64,000 nucleotides of DNA from Agriotes lineatus (GCA_940337035.1 CALNHX010000275.1:124001-188000), one strand, 5' to 3'. Shown: positions 42,768-54,151, numbered from the stretch's first letter. Notes: generated by a model not told the origin, from the letters alone. A program made the numbers and translations.

Positions 42768-44123
42768 TAGCGATGGTGATGAGGCATCAGTTGATTCTTG
42801 GACCGAATCAGCGGGAGCGTTCTCGGGACGAGAACATTTCAGGATGGCCGAATGTTGTAATATTTACTTTTGTGTTCTTGGGGCTGTTTGCAAATATGCT
42901 GTTATTTTATTTGTATTCGTATAATTATGGGCATTCGACTAAACCAGCCACTGAAATATAATACGTTCTAAATTTAGCACAAAATCGGAACGAGTCCCAA
43001 ATCAATTTACAGGCGAAGGGCTGTTTTTAAGAATCGGCCGGCGTTTTAGCAGGTAGATTTAAATTATGGAAAGGCCTTTAGCCGAGAATTCCCATATTTG
43101 GAATGTTGTGAACCCGAAGTGACCGAGGGTTGCATTTTAGAATGCGAGGGTGCTTATGTGTTTTTGGCAGGCAGTCTGTAACAGAGGTCGCACATGTGTG
43201 AACGTGGAAGCTGATCCACCGCTGGTGTAATTCTACCGCGATTATGTGTTTTGAAGTGATTGAATTACTTATAAGAGAGCGGATGAAACGATGAGGTCTG
43301 TAAAAAGGAATGCTAATGCTTGTGTAGCTTGCAAATGTAGTTATTGTACAGCGAACATTCGATATTGTTTCGCACTGTTACTGATTGTAGACAGCTTTGT
43401 CAATTGGGTCGCTGTTTATTGTTATCGTTGGCCTGGGGTCAACTTGTCGCAGAGGGTGCCCTCATACCTGGGTTAATGGCTATCCGGCGTGATAGCCCAC
43501 GACCCTTGACCTGATAAGCATTGTGCTTATCAGTGACCCAATTAGCGCGATTGGGTGGCTTGGGAAGCCCATCTCCCAAAGATGCCTTGTACCTGTGCCT
43601 TTTACAGTCCATGCGGCCACTGTAACTGCGGGTACACTGACATGGGTTGTACCCATTGATGCCGTTAACGTTCGGTTAAGGCATGCTAGATGCGGTAAGC
43701 ATCCGTGTTTTCAGGATTATTACAGGTACATATCATCGAAAGTGCACCGAAGAATATCCCTGATGATGTCTTCGTCGAGATGCGACGTGGGACGACGCGG
43801 GGGGGCCATAAAACCCCCTGTAAGTATTATGTACTGAGCACATTACTGCTAAAAGCTGAATGTTTGTCGTTTTGCTTGCATGACTGATTGTGGAATTGGC
43901 TGAGCTTGTGTTCGCGTCAGGCGTGTGTGACCACCTGCTATATGAAAGGACTCGCTGTTCGCCTTGCACCCCCTAGTATCATGTTTCTGATTTACAACCC
44001 AGACTGCAGGGGCGTTACGGAATTTCTGGTAAGTCGCCAGTTCTTGTAAATTTATGCATGTGAACCGATCTGAATCCAGGAAAGAAATAAATTAGCCCGG
44101 GGCATCTAAATTATGTGCCTACA
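42768..44123 (+). repeat. left LTR (1,356 bp)
   Basis: Matches 47,660-49,015 at a constant offset of 4,892 with no indels. The three differences I found are at 43,817, 43,834 and 44,101, about 0.2%. An AATAAA signal lies at 44,086-44,091. Identity starts abruptly at TAGCGATGG next to hAT sequence and ends at GCCTACA. The 61-104-codon frames in it are present in both LTRs and have no recognised domain; they are more likely incidental. Confidence 0.92.
43452..43703 (+). other. run of closely spaced hairpins in the left LTR
   Basis: Seven to eight successive dyads: GAGGG-TG-CCCTC (43,452), GGCTATC/GATAGCC (43,478-43,497), CTGATAAGCA-TTG-TGCTTATCAG (43,511-43,533), ACCCAAT/ATTGGGT (43,536-43,556), TTGGGA/TCCCAA (43,560-43,578), GGGTACA/TGTACCC (43,630-43,654), ATGCCGTTAAC/GTTAAGGCAT (43,659-43,684, one mismatch) and GATGC/GCATC (43,689-43,703). 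In the RNA they could form consecutive stem-loops. Confidence 0.8.
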
Positions 44124-45100
44124 TTTAGTCAGAAGCAGGGATGGATCGGATTACATTACATTACTGGCGACTTTAACCCTCTCAGTTTAGAGATTTATAT
44201 TACCATTCGGTTCGGTCCTGATCATTTCACTTAACTGCCAACCTATTAATTAATTGGGTGCATTGTACTTTGCAATTTAAATTTTGATTGAGCCCATAGT
44301 ATCATAGTTATAAAATCAAGTGGTCTTTAACTGCTTCTCAGTTGTTTATGGGTTGATGAGTTAATTACCTGCAGCATCCCAACAACAGTTTAGGGCTGTC
44401 TGCCTTATTCGAAATTATTCCAGTTACGGCAGGTAGTAGTACAGATATTTGTGGTAGACGAATTGTTAATCTTAGGACTAACTGAATATGATTTGTGATT
44501 TGATTAATTATGTTGCATCGGTCGAATGCACTTTGCGATATGTCACCTGACGAGGAGATTAGTCGATTAGAACTAGTGCTGGGGCTTTTATGGGTTTTTT
44601 ATACGATTGTTCAACTAATTATTTAACTAATTCAGATTCAACACAAATTTTAAATTTTGAAAATTAATGACGAAATTAAATTTCATACTGAAACGCCAAC
44701 AACTTCTTGGCCCAAACAATGGTGACGGAACACTTACAAAAAGCTTAAATTACATTAGTTTGCACCTTTGCGCGTGCAATAATTAAATGGTCGAATTAGC
44801 AAGTATTCGAGTGAATCAAATGTTCGGATGGTTGAAGTATTTGAGTAATTCAATTCACTCGGGTCATTAAATTTTACTTTTCGAAATTTATATGGGACGA
44901 GTAGAAAAACAAAAACAAACTTTGAGCAGCATTTACTAGCGAAATTGATCGTCCCGCTAACGTAAGACGCATAGGAAACCGGAATCATTGCTTGCTTTTT
45001 GAAAACTTTTCGGGATGAGACGGCAAGCAATCAATTGGATTGATAATCGCATTGGTATGACAAGGGAAAATTTTCAAGCCGTCGCAATAATTAACAACGG

Positions 45101-45260
45101 CGTGAATATGACGACATAGGTAACAAGAAAACCGAACTGTACTGCTTTGTGTGTAAAAAGGAAGGCCACTTTTCCAAAAATTGTCAAAATTGTAAACTAC
45201 AACGCGAAAAATTTAATCCATGTGTTGGAATATTCCTTCCACCGAATAGGGCGCTTGTAA
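45101..45260 (+). pseudogene. gag nucleocapsid relic with CCHC zinc knuckle
   Basis: The plus-strand frame reads YCFVCKKEGHFSKNCQNC. C-x2-C-x4-H-x4-C spans 45,143-45,184, the exact zinc-knuckle spacing of retroelement nucleocapsid. The frame is open for about 50 codons on either side but ends in stops (after NRALVK), and no capsid sequence is recognised upstream. It binds RNA in intact relatives; here it is a remnant. Confidence 0.7.
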
Positions 45261-45599
45261 AATAGAATTCTTTGAACGAGTCAGTCATTACTTAAAAAAA
45301 ATCATTTGTACAGCCCTGTATATGTAGCAAGTACGTAAATAGGTTATGTGAATTAATTACTTTCGTGTATATGTTTATATTGGGTGTTTTAATTAGAGTT
45401 TATTCATATTAGTCAAGTCCTATTATGATCTCAAGCCTTTGAATTCTGCTCTTATTCGGTTTCAAATAATAATGTGGGACAGATCGCCAGGAATTTAAGA
45501 AAAAAAGAGGCTATCCCAAATATTTTGAACCCTAATTCTGTGAGAACATGATATATGTGGATTTGGCACCAGTTGTCATTTGATACGGGTCGTGAGGCC

Positions 45600-45841
45600 A
45601 GTGGCGTAGCAACCATCGCTGCCGCTAGGAGCGTTTTAAAATTTTGCGCCCATATTTTACTTAGTGTTAGAAAAATTCATGAGCCATTTGTTTTAAGTTG
45701 CAAATGTCCAGCAGGTATGCCTGGGAATTAGAATTTTATGAGAAAGATGAAAGCACTTTTGTGATCATTCCATGTTAGCGCCCCTCAATATTTTCCACCG
45801 GAAGCCCTTGCTTCTTTGGCTTCTGCGATGGTACACCACTG
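45600..45841. mobile_element. possible hAT-type MITE inside the LTR element
   Basis: CAGTGGCGTAGCAACCAT at the left and ATGGTACACCACTG at the right are near-inverted copies, about 240 bp apart. CAGTGGCGTAGC termini are common among hAT MITEs. I found no 8-bp duplication, so this is tentative. Confidence 0.4.
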
Positions 45842-47260
45842 CTATTCGGTCAAGCTAGCGATTAACCCTGATACACGCATAAAAGCCTGCGAGAATAAGA
45901 TGGAGCTAATAATTGTATTTTGCGGAGGGCTACATTTACTCAGAAAAATTTGATGACACAGAAGAAAACGCTAATGCTCGCATTGTACCAGACCAGATAC
46001 TGTACAGCAATTAATCGTTCTTTTGGACGGTCGGCCACAGAGCAGAAAAGAAAAATATATTTTAATCTTGAAAGGATACCGATCGCTGTCAGTTAAATAC
46101 AGAACTTCCGACGTCAAGGAGCAATCAATTTCCAGAAATAAAATTACATTAAAAAACAAATGCTATGGTAATGTGATGTGTCAGGATGCTGTGACATCAA
46201 ATATATGTATCCACCGAAACCTGTGACCTCGGCTGCTAGTATTTATATAATAAACAGTTTCAATTCGCATTTGTGAACTAAGTTAGTTGTGTTTTGTTGA
46301 ACTCAATTGAATTCATATGACTTGATAGCTTACGAGATAGAACTAGTAGGCAGTTTACAGTACTAGCACCGAGGCGTGGTGCACATAACTATTAAAGTTT
46401 ATTAAAAACGGCCGCATACAGGTGACATTTTTGTGGACTCCAACATCCGTGTGAATAAGGGAAAGAGTATGTTGTCCCAAGAAAAAAATCTTCACGTCGC
46501 TGCTGTCTTACGCTACATTCACACTTACTAATTTGACAATAAAGTTATCAGATTTCGATCCCTCCATAAATTGTAAACACCCTGTAATGCGTGATTGGCA
46601 CTGAATTCAAAACAGGAAACAGGTAAAATTATGTTCCGACTTTATTACTCGAAGGTGAAATTGTTAGGTAATGTTACTTAGCGTAGACCGAAACAAATAT
46701 CGTGAATGTTTTTTCCTGCTGATGGGAAAGGAATAGCAACGATACAAACAAAACAAACATTGAAATGAAATTGCTGTCGGGCAACCGATTACCTTGTCGA
46801 ATTCAATATCAAAATTGTAACGCGTTGCAATTCATTAAGCACTGCAAGTAACAAAAAGGACTTATACCGCGTATTGCAGGATGGTGGTTACCATGGCAGG
46901 AACATACGTTTTGATATTAGGTATAGCACGGCGGGAATGATGTTACATGTAGATTCGGTAAAACTGAATCAGGAAGGACCACCCGGACTAGATTGCTGAG
47001 AATCAAACCGGCATGACAGACTGGGTTTTGTTTTGTAGGTGCAATTAACAAACGAAAAATTGCGCGATATTCGTGCAGTATTGTCGAAATTAAAAAAAAA
47101 AAAACGATTACGAGTGTTGGAAGTACAAACACTACTGCTTGCGAAATAATATAATAATGACATATGTCTATCGTATAACAACACGGGGTGCCCAATGGGT
47201 TGCATCGCGCTGGGCGCATCAAATTGTCGTACGAGGTGCTCGAAGAAATGAGACATCCTT

Positions 47261-47539
47261 TTGTTGACACTGGTGAAAAATTGTTGGTTTCCTCGAATGC
47301 GCCAATGTGGCGAAAGATATGTTTCATGTTGCCCTTCCTATCAAGTATCCATCAAGAGACCAAATCCCCTTACCCCCACACCAAAGATTCCAGTACCCAT
47401 TCCTGTAATTCACCTCAATCACCTTGGTTCATTTGAGAAAACTGACAAACGATACGTGTACGTCATTGTGGCAGTTGACCAAGTACCTACTTATGGGGAC
47501 TGTTCGTACAACCAAAACCAGATACGCGCAGGAATTTAA
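47261..47539 (+). pseudogene. integrase remnant, Ty3/Gypsy-like (92 codons)
   Basis: Residues 20-24 (YVSCC) probably represent the CxxC half of the HHCC zinc domain. Residues 50-75 (IHLNHLGSFEKTD, RYVYVIVAVDQ) match the start of the catalytic core, normally HxDHLGPF...YVLVAVD. The first catalytic Asp is Asn here (residue 53). The frame ends before the rest of the DDE core, close to the right LTR. It would insert cDNA in a functional element but is dead here. Confidence 0.7.
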
Positions 47540-47659
47540 AAAAAAAATAGCTATCCTAATTTGGCAGTTATGGTGCACCACAATGAATTATCTTCGATTA
47601 GCGGTTTCTGTGAACAGATGGGTTCCACGTGGTGGAATGTCCGATAACATCGATACAAA

Positions 47660-49015
47660 TAGCGATGGTGATGAGGCATCAGTTGATTCTTGGACCGAAT
47701 CAGCGGGAGCGTTCTCGGGACGAGAACATTTCAGGATGGCCGAATGTTGTAATATTTACTTTTGTGTTCTTGGGGCTGTTTGCAAATATGCTGTTATTTT
47801 ATTTGTATTCGTATAATTATGGGCATTCGACTAAACCAGCCACTGAAATATAATACGTTCTAAATTTAGCACAAAATCGGAACGAGTCCCAAATCAATTT
47901 ACAGGCGAAGGGCTGTTTTTAAGAATCGGCCGGCGTTTTAGCAGGTAGATTTAAATTATGGAAAGGCCTTTAGCCGAGAATTCCCATATTTGGAATGTTG
48001 TGAACCCGAAGTGACCGAGGGTTGCATTTTAGAATGCGAGGGTGCTTATGTGTTTTTGGCAGGCAGTCTGTAACAGAGGTCGCACATGTGTGAACGTGGA
48101 AGCTGATCCACCGCTGGTGTAATTCTACCGCGATTATGTGTTTTGAAGTGATTGAATTACTTATAAGAGAGCGGATGAAACGATGAGGTCTGTAAAAAGG
48201 AATGCTAATGCTTGTGTAGCTTGCAAATGTAGTTATTGTACAGCGAACATTCGATATTGTTTCGCACTGTTACTGATTGTAGACAGCTTTGTCAATTGGG
48301 TCGCTGTTTATTGTTATCGTTGGCCTGGGGTCAACTTGTCGCAGAGGGTGCCCTCATACCTGGGTTAATGGCTATCCGGCGTGATAGCCCACGACCCTTG
48401 ACCTGATAAGCATTGTGCTTATCAGTGACCCAATTAGCGCGATTGGGTGGCTTGGGAAGCCCATCTCCCAAAGATGCCTTGTACCTGTGCCTTTTACAGT
48501 CCATGCGGCCACTGTAACTGCGGGTACACTGACATGGGTTGTACCCATTGATGCCGTTAACGTTCGGTTAAGGCATGCTAGATGCGGTAAGCATCCGTGT
48601 TTTCAGGATTATTACAGGTACATATCATCGAAAGTGCACCGAAGAATATCCCTGATGATGTCTTCGTCGAGATGCGACGTGGGACGACGCGGGGGGGCCA
48701 TAAAACCCTCTGTAAGTATTATGTAATGAGCACATTACTGCTAAAAGCTGAATGTTTGTCGTTTTGCTTGCATGACTGATTGTGGAATTGGCTGAGCTTG
48801 TGTTCGCGTCAGGCGTGTGTGACCACCTGCTATATGAAAGGACTCGCTGTTCGCCTTGCACCCCCTAGTATCATGTTTCTGATTTACAACCCAGACTGCA
48901 GGGGCGTTACGGAATTTCTGGTAAGTCGCCAGTTCTTGTAAATTTATGCATGTGAACCGATCTGAATCCAGGAAAGAAATAAATTAGCCCGGAGCATCTA
49001 AATTATGTGCCTACA
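47660..49015 (+). repeat. right LTR (1,356 bp)
   Basis: Near-identical partner of 42,768-44,123. It joins hAT-side sequence at 49,016, where the left LTR would continue into TTTAGTCAG. Confidence 0.92.
48344..48595 (+). other. same hairpin run in the right LTR
   Basis: Exact counterpart of 43,452-43,703 at offset 4,892; all dyads are preserved. Confidence 0.8.
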
Positions 49016-49706
49016 CATATAGGTATTTTGATTTCCATAGAAAGCAGGAATGGAATCAACTCTCAAACGACAGATCTTTTTGATCCAGGTCTCACTTGAA
49101 TAGTTGGTGCTGAAATGTTTCTAGTTAAATATAGATTACAGAATTAAATATAAAATTAAAACATTACCACACAGACTGAAGATTGCACACTCAAACACGA
49201 TATAGCGCCACCAAAATCACTAATGCAACTAAAAATCTACTAAAAATTTCAACAGATACATGGAAAGGAAAGAGAAACAAACGCTGGGGTTGTCTTAATA
49301 ATTTATGTTAAAGAAATACATATAGGCCTGTAACAACAATAAAAAAAACTATTTTATAAACGGCTACTTTCTCATATTCATTTTCGGTACTATAAATTTA
49401 ACATTTAAGTATTACAAAACAAATATACGTTATTAATAGGGTAAGCTGAACCGCCTACAATCAAAACAAATTTTTATTTTTGTTTTGTGCACGCGCAGCG
49501 TCTCGTTATCCCTGGTAGTGCGTGGCGCCGAGTCGAGGTCACAACTCACCACTTCCCAATACGAGAGCGAGCGCACAACTCGATTCTGTATTCGGAAGTG
49601 CGATTTTGCATTCGAATTGCTTGCATTCGAACGATCGTTCGATTCTCAAAAGTATTCGAATGCGATGAATTCGATTCTGAAAATTATTCGATTCTGCCCA
49701 TCACTA

Positions 49707-49714
49707 GCTGTGAC
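49707..49714. repeat. 8-bp target-site duplication, right (GCTGTGAC)
   Basis: Partner of 42,663-42,670. Confidence 0.95.
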
Positions 49715-50466
49715 CGCATTATATCGGCCCAACCCCGCCCCTGGCTATCAGCTAAGATTAGTAACTTTTTATTTGAATGAGTTACCTTATTTATGTTGTT
49801 TTGTCGCAAATTATCATTTTCCGCATCCATCTGACTGGTGGTGTTTCCGATATTGATATTCACTATTTCTGTACCTGCATTCATTCATCGAGGTGGGTTG
49901 AATGTAACAGATGTCGATGGATGATTTTCATTTCTAATTTTCTCTGCCTTAGGTTTTTCAATAATCCTCGATGATTGTAGATCACTCGGAGTGTTTCTCG
50001 GGAACACAGAGTTTTCATTTTGCACAATTTTAGTGTTTTTAATCTTCGCCGGTTTAACTGTTTTTAAAAGAGTTTTTATATACTTTGTGTTGCGTAGAAT
50101 CGTTCGTTCTAGATACTTAATTTTCTTCTCCATACACTGAATTTTATGTTGATAAGAATTAACAAATTAGAATTTTTTATTTATATTTTTAGGAATTATT
50201 TTGTTGCTGTTTTCTACATTACTAATATGATCAATTATTTTTTCATCGTCGCTGATAGTAACATAGCTAGAATCTAATGCCTCCTTTATTTTCATTACCA
50301 ACGCGTTTTTATTGCCCGTCGAATTTAGATTGCGTTTTTGGAGCTCTTCTTTTAGTTTTGGAACTTTTAGTTTAGATACCCGTATCTGTTCCTCCATTAC
50401 TGGCACAGAATTACACTTATACATTGTCACATGCACTACTTTACATTTAAAATTTATTAGTATCAC
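49715..50466 (-). pseudogene. LINE ORF1, N-terminal part: SAP-like motif, linker, esterase block I
   Basis: Three open segments (50,167-50,466; 49,885-50,133; 49,715-49,884) lie in the same frame, separated by only two stop codons. The first has VSKLKVPKLKEELQKRN, LNSTGNKNALVMKIKEAL at residues 30-64 of the long frame, a clear SAP-type helix-turn-helix pattern (DNA/RNA binding). The natural start is probably Met24 (MEEQIRV). The second is lysine-rich. The third has KKLLILADSQGRGWADIM, matching SGNH block I (GDS) with A-D-S here. The esterase continues at 42,603 downward. Confidence 0.65.
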
Positions 50467-50510
50467 TCAATTATTATAAATTCACCTCAAAAACAACTTT
50501 ATAATACAAT
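49715..50510 (-). mobile_element. CR1/Daphne-like LINE, 5' segment (ORF1)
   Basis: The 5' part of the LINE whose remainder is at 39,019-42,662, contiguous with it once the hAT element and one target duplication are removed. The exact 5' end is not visible; sequence to about 50,690 could be 5' UTR. Confidence 0.75.
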
Positions 50511-53105
50511 ACACGCACAGTCCATCCGCTCCGGACAAAAGCTCAACTGCCAATGAAAGTGGTGATTTGGTGAAGAGCATATCTTCGGCCAATTTTGTCG
50601 TGTTAGTTTCTCTCCAAGGCTACTGACGATGGCAGCTTAGCTGTCGAAAAACGTATTTAGCGGTTGTTAAATATTTGTGTGGTTAGGTGTTTTTAACGAA
50701 TTGTGCGATAATATTGATACTACAAAAATATACATACCAATTCAGGCAATTGCGACTGAGTAACGCCCAAGGCTGCCTCTGATGTTATTTATTGTAAGCT
50801 GCTTAAAATGACACTGCAGTGGAGCCTCTAGTCAGAATATGTAGATTTAAAAATACTACTAAAAAACTTTTAACATCGAAAATTTTAGTAATCTCGTCAA
50901 TTTCGAGACGAAACGACGATGAGTAAAATCGTATGGTATTAGTATTGTTATCGACATTTCTGGTCTTTCCATGCATAAAAAGACAAGTTAGTAAATATTG
51001 TTCTCAGTATTATCGATTTTGATGGTAATAACAACTACAATGCTGGAAATAAAGAAAGAGAAGAGCAAAGTACGAGCGCAATGCAGTCAATCAATGTAAA
51101 AATGCAAATGTAACACACATTCTACACCAGTTAGTTTTTATATTAGTCAATATCTTGGATACAAGATGCAATAGCTCTGCACTTTTTTAAGTAAACACTA
51201 GCATAAAATCAATTGGAGCTAGTTTGAAAAATTATTTACAGTTTAGAGACCAGTAATTCTAATAACAAATTCGTTTATGACGTTGTTTGAACAAACATGT
51301 TGTGATTCATATACGGTTCAAGTTTATTTTTGCCAGAGCATTTACATTTTTCAGTCCATTTTCAAACAAAATTAGGAAGTGCTATATTTTTGATATAACA
51401 CATTCCCCTTTTACGCAAACATTTATAGCGTTTGTGAAGACCACAACAATCTGGCCATTCGCTCGGCTTTATAGCATTTTTCAACTCACTAACCTTTTTA
51501 TATGGCTCTTATGCCGGCTAATTGAGACTGATGTATTTAACCTAATAAGATAATTCGTTTAACGAACTTTCTATTTTTTTTTTTCACTTTTAGTGGAGTG
51601 CGGATGTTTTAAATCGTTCAAAATTAGCGGAATGCCATTGATTTGACAAATATTTAAGTCCGCTTAACAGTTCTGGATTTGAAAATACATTTCCTTACTA
51701 CGCTTGCAAAACATTTTGCATTCACTATCTACTTCCAAAAATATTAAATTCGTTTTCAACTCTTGTATTCCTCGCCCTCCGTCTTGCATTTTAATAATCT
51801 AAAAATGTCTTAACTTCTTTCCTAACTCGCTTTTTCCTGCTAGGTTTTAAAACTCGATTATTCGACAAACACCAATAAATTGGCTTGAAGATATTAATTT
51901 GATAGAATCCTATTTGACTCTAAAGCAGTATTCACAGATAATTTATTACTCTGGGTGCTTGTATTTGGCAATGCATCTAAACATTGTAATTTAAGTACAT
52001 ATGCCCATAACGAGAATTGTTCCATGCAAACATTTTTACTACTCCACTGGTCCATTAGAACGTTTTCCACAAAAAAGCGTCTAACGAAAAAACCTATACT
52101 CAAAACGCAATCTAATTGTTTTTCAATCTAAACTCAAATTTGAATCGTGCTTTACATTTCAATAGGGTCGGTATCTTGGCGTATTACTATTTACATAATG
52201 TGAAATATTGTTTCCTGTAAAGCATTGCTTACTTTCTTTAAAGTTTCCTTTAAACTCTCTGACCATATTTCCACTTTTTAATTTATTTTATAATTATTTT
52301 TTCAAATTTTCTACCGCTAATGGGCCTGAGTTTTTCGCTGCCGGAAAATATCGAAATAATATTGCTTCATAATTACCTTTTCATGAATATCGCTTACTTT
52401 AAATTATACCTAAGAACGCTAGGAGAGCTTCCTTAAAAAAGATGTTTTCCCTTGGTTGAAGGTATTATCAAATCGTTGGCAGCGCAGTCGCAGTTCCCAA
52501 TACGTTATTTAAAATAACTTCGAGGACTTATGTTGTATGTTAAGTACCAGATATCTGGTATCCAACATGCTCTAGTTGCTAATTAATTTGACACTATTAT
52601 AGAAACCTTTTCAAAAATCGTTCTCCATCAGAATAAGAAACTGCTTGTAATAGAAGCAGTAAGTATCAGTTAGGGGGATGTGACAAAAACAAGCATTCGG
52701 AAGCAGATCTCTAGAATACAGCCATGCAAGGTTGTTGACTCTTCTAAAAAGTCTTCATTAGTGCTGTCTCGGGCGAGTTTATATTAGCAATCTAATTAAG
52801 TGAGAAATACAGCACTTACTTGGGTTCGAAAGCACATTTCATTCCTTTCAAAGCGAATAGGAACGCTTACACTGTCAATCAGGACACATTCAATTCTGGT
52901 TCTTTTAGCGTCCTGACTTTCCTTAAATAAAAGGGATGTTTAGAAAGGCACTTCAATCGAAACATAATATTCAATTTAGTTGTTTTTTAAACTTTCGAAT
53001 CATCTCATCTTGTTTGTGAGGCTGTTTAGGAGAATTATAAAATAAGAAATTGAGCTGTTTACGACGAGACATTTTAAAACAAACTAATAGTATTTAACAT
53101 TACAA
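50511..53105. other. AT-rich intergenic DNA, nothing identified
   Basis: No gene or repeat recognised. 50,511-50,690, just upstream of the LINE ORF1, is GC-richer and may be LINE 5' UTR. The 88-codon frame at 51,287-51,553 has no motif. Confidence 0.5.
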
Positions 53106-53205
53106 GCCAGGTAAAACAGGTTTTACTGGCGATAGGATTGGGATGACTGGCGAGCCGTTAGGCGAGCCTGTCATATCCTTGAGCCAGTAAAAATGGTTAC
53201 CTGGC
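53106..53205. repeat. inverted repeat (foldback 6)
   Basis: GCCAGGTA...TTTTACTGGC...GGATTGGGATGACTGGCGAGCC pairs with GGCGAGCCTGTCATATCC...GCCAGTAAAA...TTACCTGGC. Arms are about 48 bp and the apex is GAGCC-GTTA-GGCGAGCC. Confidence 0.8.
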
Positions 53206-53223
53206 GTGTATTGTTGAATATTT

Positions 53224-53480
53224 TATTTGTTCCCCACTTGTAAATAACTAGAAATTTACCATTTATTCAAAATGTCAAACTGACAAGCAACTAAATTCAT
53301 CAATATGACACATACTAAGGAAGACAACTCTGGCTTTGCACGCTATCATTTATCTATGAGCACGCTTGTAAAATATAACTGGCTAGCCAGTAAATTTTTT
53401 ACTGGCTAGCCAGTTAAGAAACATTTTCAAGGTGAATACAGTGACTTGATAAATTGATGTTTACAAGTGAGGAACAAATA
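53224..53480. repeat. nested inverted repeat with perfect 18-bp core (foldback 7)
   Basis: Outer arms TATTTGTTCCCCACTTGTAA (53,224-53,243) and TTACAAGTGAGGAACAAATA (53,461-53,480) are inverted. An off-centre perfect hairpin pairs AACTGGCTAGCCAGTAAA (53,377-53,394) with its complement (53,398-53,415) over a 3-nt loop. CTGGCTAGCCAG is itself palindromic. It lies directly beside foldback 6. Confidence 0.8.
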
Positions 53481-54150
53481 AATACAATAACACGTTTACA
53501 AAAATTTAGTTTTAACAAACACATTTTACATAGGTTGCTACGTAATTTTAATTTTGTCGCCAATGTTTCCATACATAGTATATAGGTCTGCAATAGTTAA
53601 TTACTTAGGTACCGACAGATTTAATGATAAACATTTTCAAGCAAATACTCAGTCGCGTACGCTGAATATTTTTGAGAAAATCACGATTAGTAAAGATTGA
53701 CGTCCCCAACATCAACTGCTCTTTGACTTTTTAATTTCTAGAGTGATTGTAATAAATACATATTATATCAAAAATGTTTGCAACTCTAAGTTGCCCGTAT
53801 GTAATAGTTAATAGTGCATCAGTAAGTGAATAATTATTCTTCTCCCACTTTACTGTGATCTATACATATTTCTATGAGACCCTTACGCATAATAAAACCC
53901 CACTCGCACGACTCTAATTGTTCTCCTAGTTTAAAAAGTCGGTATAGCTACATACATGTGGTGCAGCGCATCCAGTACGGCATCGTTGCTCTGCACCATA
54001 CAGTGATAGTCACGCTTCAACTGGTCAACTGCACAGGTGGAAATGTTTCTGAAATTTGTTTAGTTATCTCTATGGGTATCCAAATTTTATGAAGCTGTTG
54101 TAAATTAACATATGTTTTATACTTTTTACTTAAAGTTTAGTCAAGCCCTT
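53481..54150. other. intergenic DNA, nothing identified
   Basis: No recognised feature. Confidence 0.5.
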
Positions 54151-54151
54151 T

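Larger units (their letters stand above)
42768..49015 (+). mobile_element. LTR retrotransposon, Ty3/Gypsy-like, decayed interior
   Basis: Two direct repeats of 1,356 bp enclose 3.5 kb with a gag-type zinc knuckle at 45,143-45,184 and an integrase remnant at 47,261-47,539, in the expected order on the plus strand. Protease, RT and RNase H are not recognisable. A possible primer-binding site TGGCGACTTTAACCC starts at 44,165, about 40 bp past the end of repeat identity. I see no polypurine tract just before 47,660, no TG...CA at the repeat limits and no target duplication. The outer LTR ends may therefore be truncated. Confidence 0.8.
42671..49706. mobile_element. hAT DNA transposon (non-autonomous), split by an LTR element
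   Basis: Terminal inverted repeats TAGTGATGGG (42,671-42,680) and CCCATCACTA (49,697-49,706) are flanked by a perfect 8-bp duplication GCTGTGAC (42,663-42,670 and 49,707-49,714), the hallmark of hAT. After subtracting the LTR insertion only about 0.79 kb of hAT sequence remains. It is closely similar to the compact copy at 56,309-57,229 and has no transposase. Both ends are packed with ATTCGAATGC and ATTCGATTCT motifs, probably subterminal transposase-binding repeats. Confidence 0.92.

Noticed and set aside
43452..43703. Hairpin run read as a CRISPR array or integron
   Set aside because: The stems are all different sequences without a constant repeat or spacer length, and the context is a eukaryotic LTR.
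43291..43837. 61- and 104-codon open frames in the left LTR, repeated at 48,183-48,726
   Set aside because: They are identical in both LTRs only because the LTRs are identical. No domain is recognised and they overlap the hairpin run.
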